Assembly (NCBI GenBank): GCA_902798545.1
Contig: CADBWQ010000002.1
Coordinates: forward strand, 58,807-122,806
Length of the DNA stretch: 64,000 nucleotides
Origin: Oscillospiraceae bacterium
GTDB lineage: Bacteria; Bacillota; Clostridia; Oscillospirales; Oscillospiraceae
Direction of reading: 5' to 3'
Part shown: one piece after another, positions 62,509 through 64,000 of the stretch
How positions within the stretch are numbered: the stretch's first letter is position 1
Layout of the letters: each line of letters opens with the position of its first letter
Program-made: the position numbers and the translations under genes
Notes under the pieces: generated by a model
The model's database searches: none
Seen by the model: only the letters and a program-made list of their open reading frames with translations
Told to the model about the DNA's origin: nothing

Positions 62509-62928
62509 ATGAAAAGACTGCTGACCGTTATCGCGCTTCTTGTGGTGCTCACCGCTGCGGTGATCGGCGCCGGTGCGCCGACGCATCCGGCCGAACCCGC
62601 CCGTCAGGAGGCGGCCTTTGTGCCAAACCAGGTGGACCTGTATCTGCCCTCCAACCCGACGACGGGCTACGCGTGGGTCTGTGAGGTGGAGGACGCGTCC
62701 CTTGTCGCGGTCCGGGATCAGTTCTTTGAGGACAGCGGCGAGCTCGGCTTTGTCGGCGTCGGCGGGACCCACTGGTTCCACCTGTCCGGGCTGCGCCCCG
62801 GGACGACGTCCGTGACCTTCCGCTATCTCCGCTCGTGGGAGCCGGACACCCCGGCCGCCCAGACGACCTATCGCATCAGCGTGGACGAGCGGCTCAACGT
62901 CCTGATCTGGGGCGTCGAAGTCGCCTGA
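62509..62928 (+). CDS. Chagasin-family (I42) cysteine protease inhibitor, secreted
   Basis: The 139-residue protein has an N-terminal signal sequence (MKRLLTVIALLVVLTAAVIG). A chagasin fold follows, with its three inhibitory loops: LPSNPTTGYAW (BC loop), GVGGTHWFHLSG (DE loop) and YLRSWEP (FG loop). The family blocks papain-like cysteine proteases. In a gut bacterium it may guard against own or foreign cysteine proteases. ATG 62509 follows AAAGGAG. Confidence 0.9.
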   Translation: MKRLLTVIALLVVLTAAVIGAGAPTHPAEPARQEAAFVPNQVDLYLPSNPTTGYAWVCEVEDASLVAVRDQFFEDSGELGFVGVGGTHWFHLSGLRPGTTSVTFRYLRSWEPDTPAAQTTYRISVDERLNVLIWGVEVA

Positions 62929-62935
62929 GGACAGA

Positions 62936-62966
62936 AAAACCGCTCTGCCGACGGCAGAGCGGTTTT
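62936..62966. terminator. Bidirectional terminator
   Basis: AAAACCGCTCTGCC and its exact complement flank a GAC loop, with T on both exits. It separates the inhibitor gene from the convergent rpsR. Confidence 0.88.
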
Positions 62967-62992
62967 ACATTTAACTTCGAATCGACGGACGA

Positions 62993-63232
62993 TCAGTCGG
63001 TCACGTAGGGCAGAAGAGCGACCTGGCGGGCGCGCTTGATGGCCTCGGTGAGCTCGCGCTGATGCATGGCGCAGGTGCCGGTCGTACGGCGGGGGAGAAT
63101 CTTGCTGCGCTCGGAGAGGAAGCGGCGAAGCTTCGCGGTGTCCTTATAGTCGATGAAAGTGGCCTTGTCCGCGCAGAACTGGCAAACCTTTCTGCGGCGG
63201 CGGGTCTTCGGGTTGTTCTTGTCAAAAGGCAC
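62993..63232 (-). CDS. rpsR: 30S ribosomal protein S18
   Basis: The 79-residue protein matches S18: [40 protein letters not shown] and [14 protein letters not shown]. The N-terminal CxxC together with the later Cys may bind zinc. It is the last gene of the rpsF-ssb-rpsR operon. Confidence 0.97.
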   Translation of the reverse strand: MPFDKNNPKTRRRRKVCQFCADKATFIDYKDTAKLRRFLSERSKILPRRTTGTCAMHQRELTEAIKRARQVALLPYVTD

Positions 63233-63277
63233 GGTAGTGGAACCTCCTTCTTTAAATAATCAGATGATGCGTTCAGA

Positions 63278-63754
63278 TCAGAACGGCAGCTCGCCGTCAT
63301 CCTCCAGCTCCTCATAGGGGCTGGGAGCGACCTGCGGAACCGGCGTGTTCTGAGGGGCGGAGCTGAAGCCGCCGAAATTGCCGGACTGACCGCCGTAGCT
63401 GCTCTGGGAGTAGCCGCCGGCGTCAGAGTCGCGCTTGCTGTCACCAAAGTAGACGTTGTCAGCGCTGACTTCCCAACTGGTGCGGTTGTTGCCCTCGCGG
63501 TCCTGCCACTTGCGCGACTGGAGCCGTCCGGAGACAACAATCATGCGGCCCTTCTGGAAATACTTGCTGACGAATTCACCGGTCTGCCGCCATGCGACAC
63601 AGTCGATGAAATCCGTCTGGCGCTCTCCGCCGTCACGGCCGCCAAAGTCGCGGTCGACCGCAACCGTGAAGGAAGCCACGGGAACCTGAGACTGCGTATA
63701 ACGGAGCTCGGGATCTTTGACAAGGCGTCCCATCAGGACGATGTGGTTTAGCAT
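63278..63754 (-). CDS. ssb: Single-stranded DNA-binding protein
   Basis: The 158-residue protein has the OB fold (MLNHIVLMGRLVKDPELRYT, FIDCVAWRQTGEFVSKYFQK, GRLQSRKWQDREGNNRTSWE), a Gly/Ser/Gln-rich linker (about 110-145) and the acidic tip EELEDDGELPF that recruits partner proteins. It lies between rpsF and rpsR as in most Firmicutes. The tip is the reference for the similar end of the small protein at 47462. Confidence 0.97.
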   Translation of the reverse strand: MLNHIVLMGRLVKDPELRYTQSQVPVASFTVAVDRDFGGRDGGERQTDFIDCVAWRQTGEFVSKYFQKGRMIVVSGRLQSRKWQDREGNNRTSWEVSADNVYFGDSKRDSDAGGYSQSSYGGQSGNFGGFSSAPQNTPVPQVAPSPYEELEDDGELPF

Positions 63755-63765
63755 GGTGATCCTCC

Positions 63766-64000
63766 TTATTCCGGACGTCTGGTGATCAGACGGCGAAGAA
63801 TCCCATCGGTGATGCCGAGAATACGATCGAGCTCGGCGGGGAAGTCGGGACCGCTTGTGAACTTCATCAGCACATAGGTACCCTCGGAGATGTAGTTGAT
63901 CTCATAAGCGAGCTTGCGCTTGCCCATTTCCTCCAACTCATCCAGAGTACCATTTGCTTCCACAAGTGCCTTGAACTTTTCAACAACCGCTGCGGTCTCC
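63766..64000 (-). CDS. rpsF: 30S ribosomal protein S6 (5' partial)
   Basis: The minus-strand frame is open to the window edge and reads ETAAVVEKFKALVEANGTLD, then EEMGKRKLAYEINYISEGTY and the S6 end ILRRLITRRPE. The true start lies outside the window. It is 11 bases before ssb. Confidence 0.93.
   Translation of the reverse strand, partial: ETAAVVEKFKALVEANGTLDELEEMGKRKLAYEINYISEGTYVLMKFTSGPDFPAELDRILGITDGILRRLITRRPE

Overview
The window looks like a chromosomal segment of a GC-rich Gram-positive anaerobe of the Clostridia, most likely an Oscillospirales/Ruminococcaceae-type gut bacterium. The evidence is gene content and order: hrcA-grpE-dnaK-dnaJ behind a CIRCE operator, ylxM-ffh-rpsP-khpA-(lipoprotein)-rimM-trmD, the YfmF/YfmH pair of the EF-P 5-aminopentanol pathway, ppdK, and rpsF-ssb-rpsR. 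The genus cannot be fixed from sequence alone. No rRNA, tRNA, CRISPR array, integrase or intact transposase was seen.

Layout. 1-8.3 kb: the 3' end of carB fused in frame to a dapF-like domain, an MBOAT acyltransferase/DHHW pair, a deletion-chimera remnant of a KdpDE two-component system, and a MarR-MFS-GDPD block. 8.5-13.7 kb: the heat-shock operon, with a triplicated translation-initiation cassette before dnaJ. 13.8-21.8 kb (minus strand): lipoprotein, GtrA, GtrB-like GT2, a GT-C membrane glycosyltransferase, a small coiled-coil protein, lgt and the two M16-type proteins. 21.9-31.3 kb: the SRP/ribosome-maturation operon, which contains a TrmD-GNAT fusion and an unlisted 59-residue membrane protein, then rsmA and ppdK.

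31.4-45.1 kb is a surface-polysaccharide locus. It holds an initiating sugar-phosphate transferase, an SDR-cytidylyltransferase fusion, two CDP-glycerol-type polymerases/transferases, a GT4, a GIPC-transferase-like propeller protein, a GT2, an EpsG-like polymerase, a Wzx-like flippase and rmlB-rmlD-rmlC. Base composition falls sharply inside it and is most AT-rich at about 38.6-42.3 kb, as expected for transferred polysaccharide genes. Together the genes could make a Wzx/Wzy-type glycan that contains rhamnose and a phospho-polyol.

45.2-58.8 kb is an accessory island of defence-like and stress-toxin-like genes among gene debris. Intact genes are a PHP-SMC-like ATPase with a small partner that ends in an SSB-like acidic tip, an RxxxxH (HEPN-like) protein, a TIR protein, an XRE regulator with an ImmA/IrrE-Fic fusion, an AAA/DUF4143 ATPase, and an AbiEi-like regulator whose toxin partner has been deleted. 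The debris includes a truncated Abi C-terminal domain, a nonsense-mutated small gene, C-terminal fragments and frameshifted stretches. This looks like the relic of one or more mobile elements without a surviving recombinase.

58.8-64 kb returns to GC-rich sequence: a GHMP sugar kinase/nucleotidyltransferase pair, a phd-doc toxin-antitoxin module on the minus strand, a DUF5662 protein, a chagasin-family protease inhibitor, and the rpsF-ssb-rpsR operon (minus strand, rpsF cut by the window edge). The strongest candidates for an undescribed system are the PHP-ATPase/SSB-tip pair and the ImmA-Fic fusion. The clearest unusual architectures in the backbone are CarB-DapF, TrmD-GNAT, SDR-cytidylyltransferase and the triplicated dnaJ leader.
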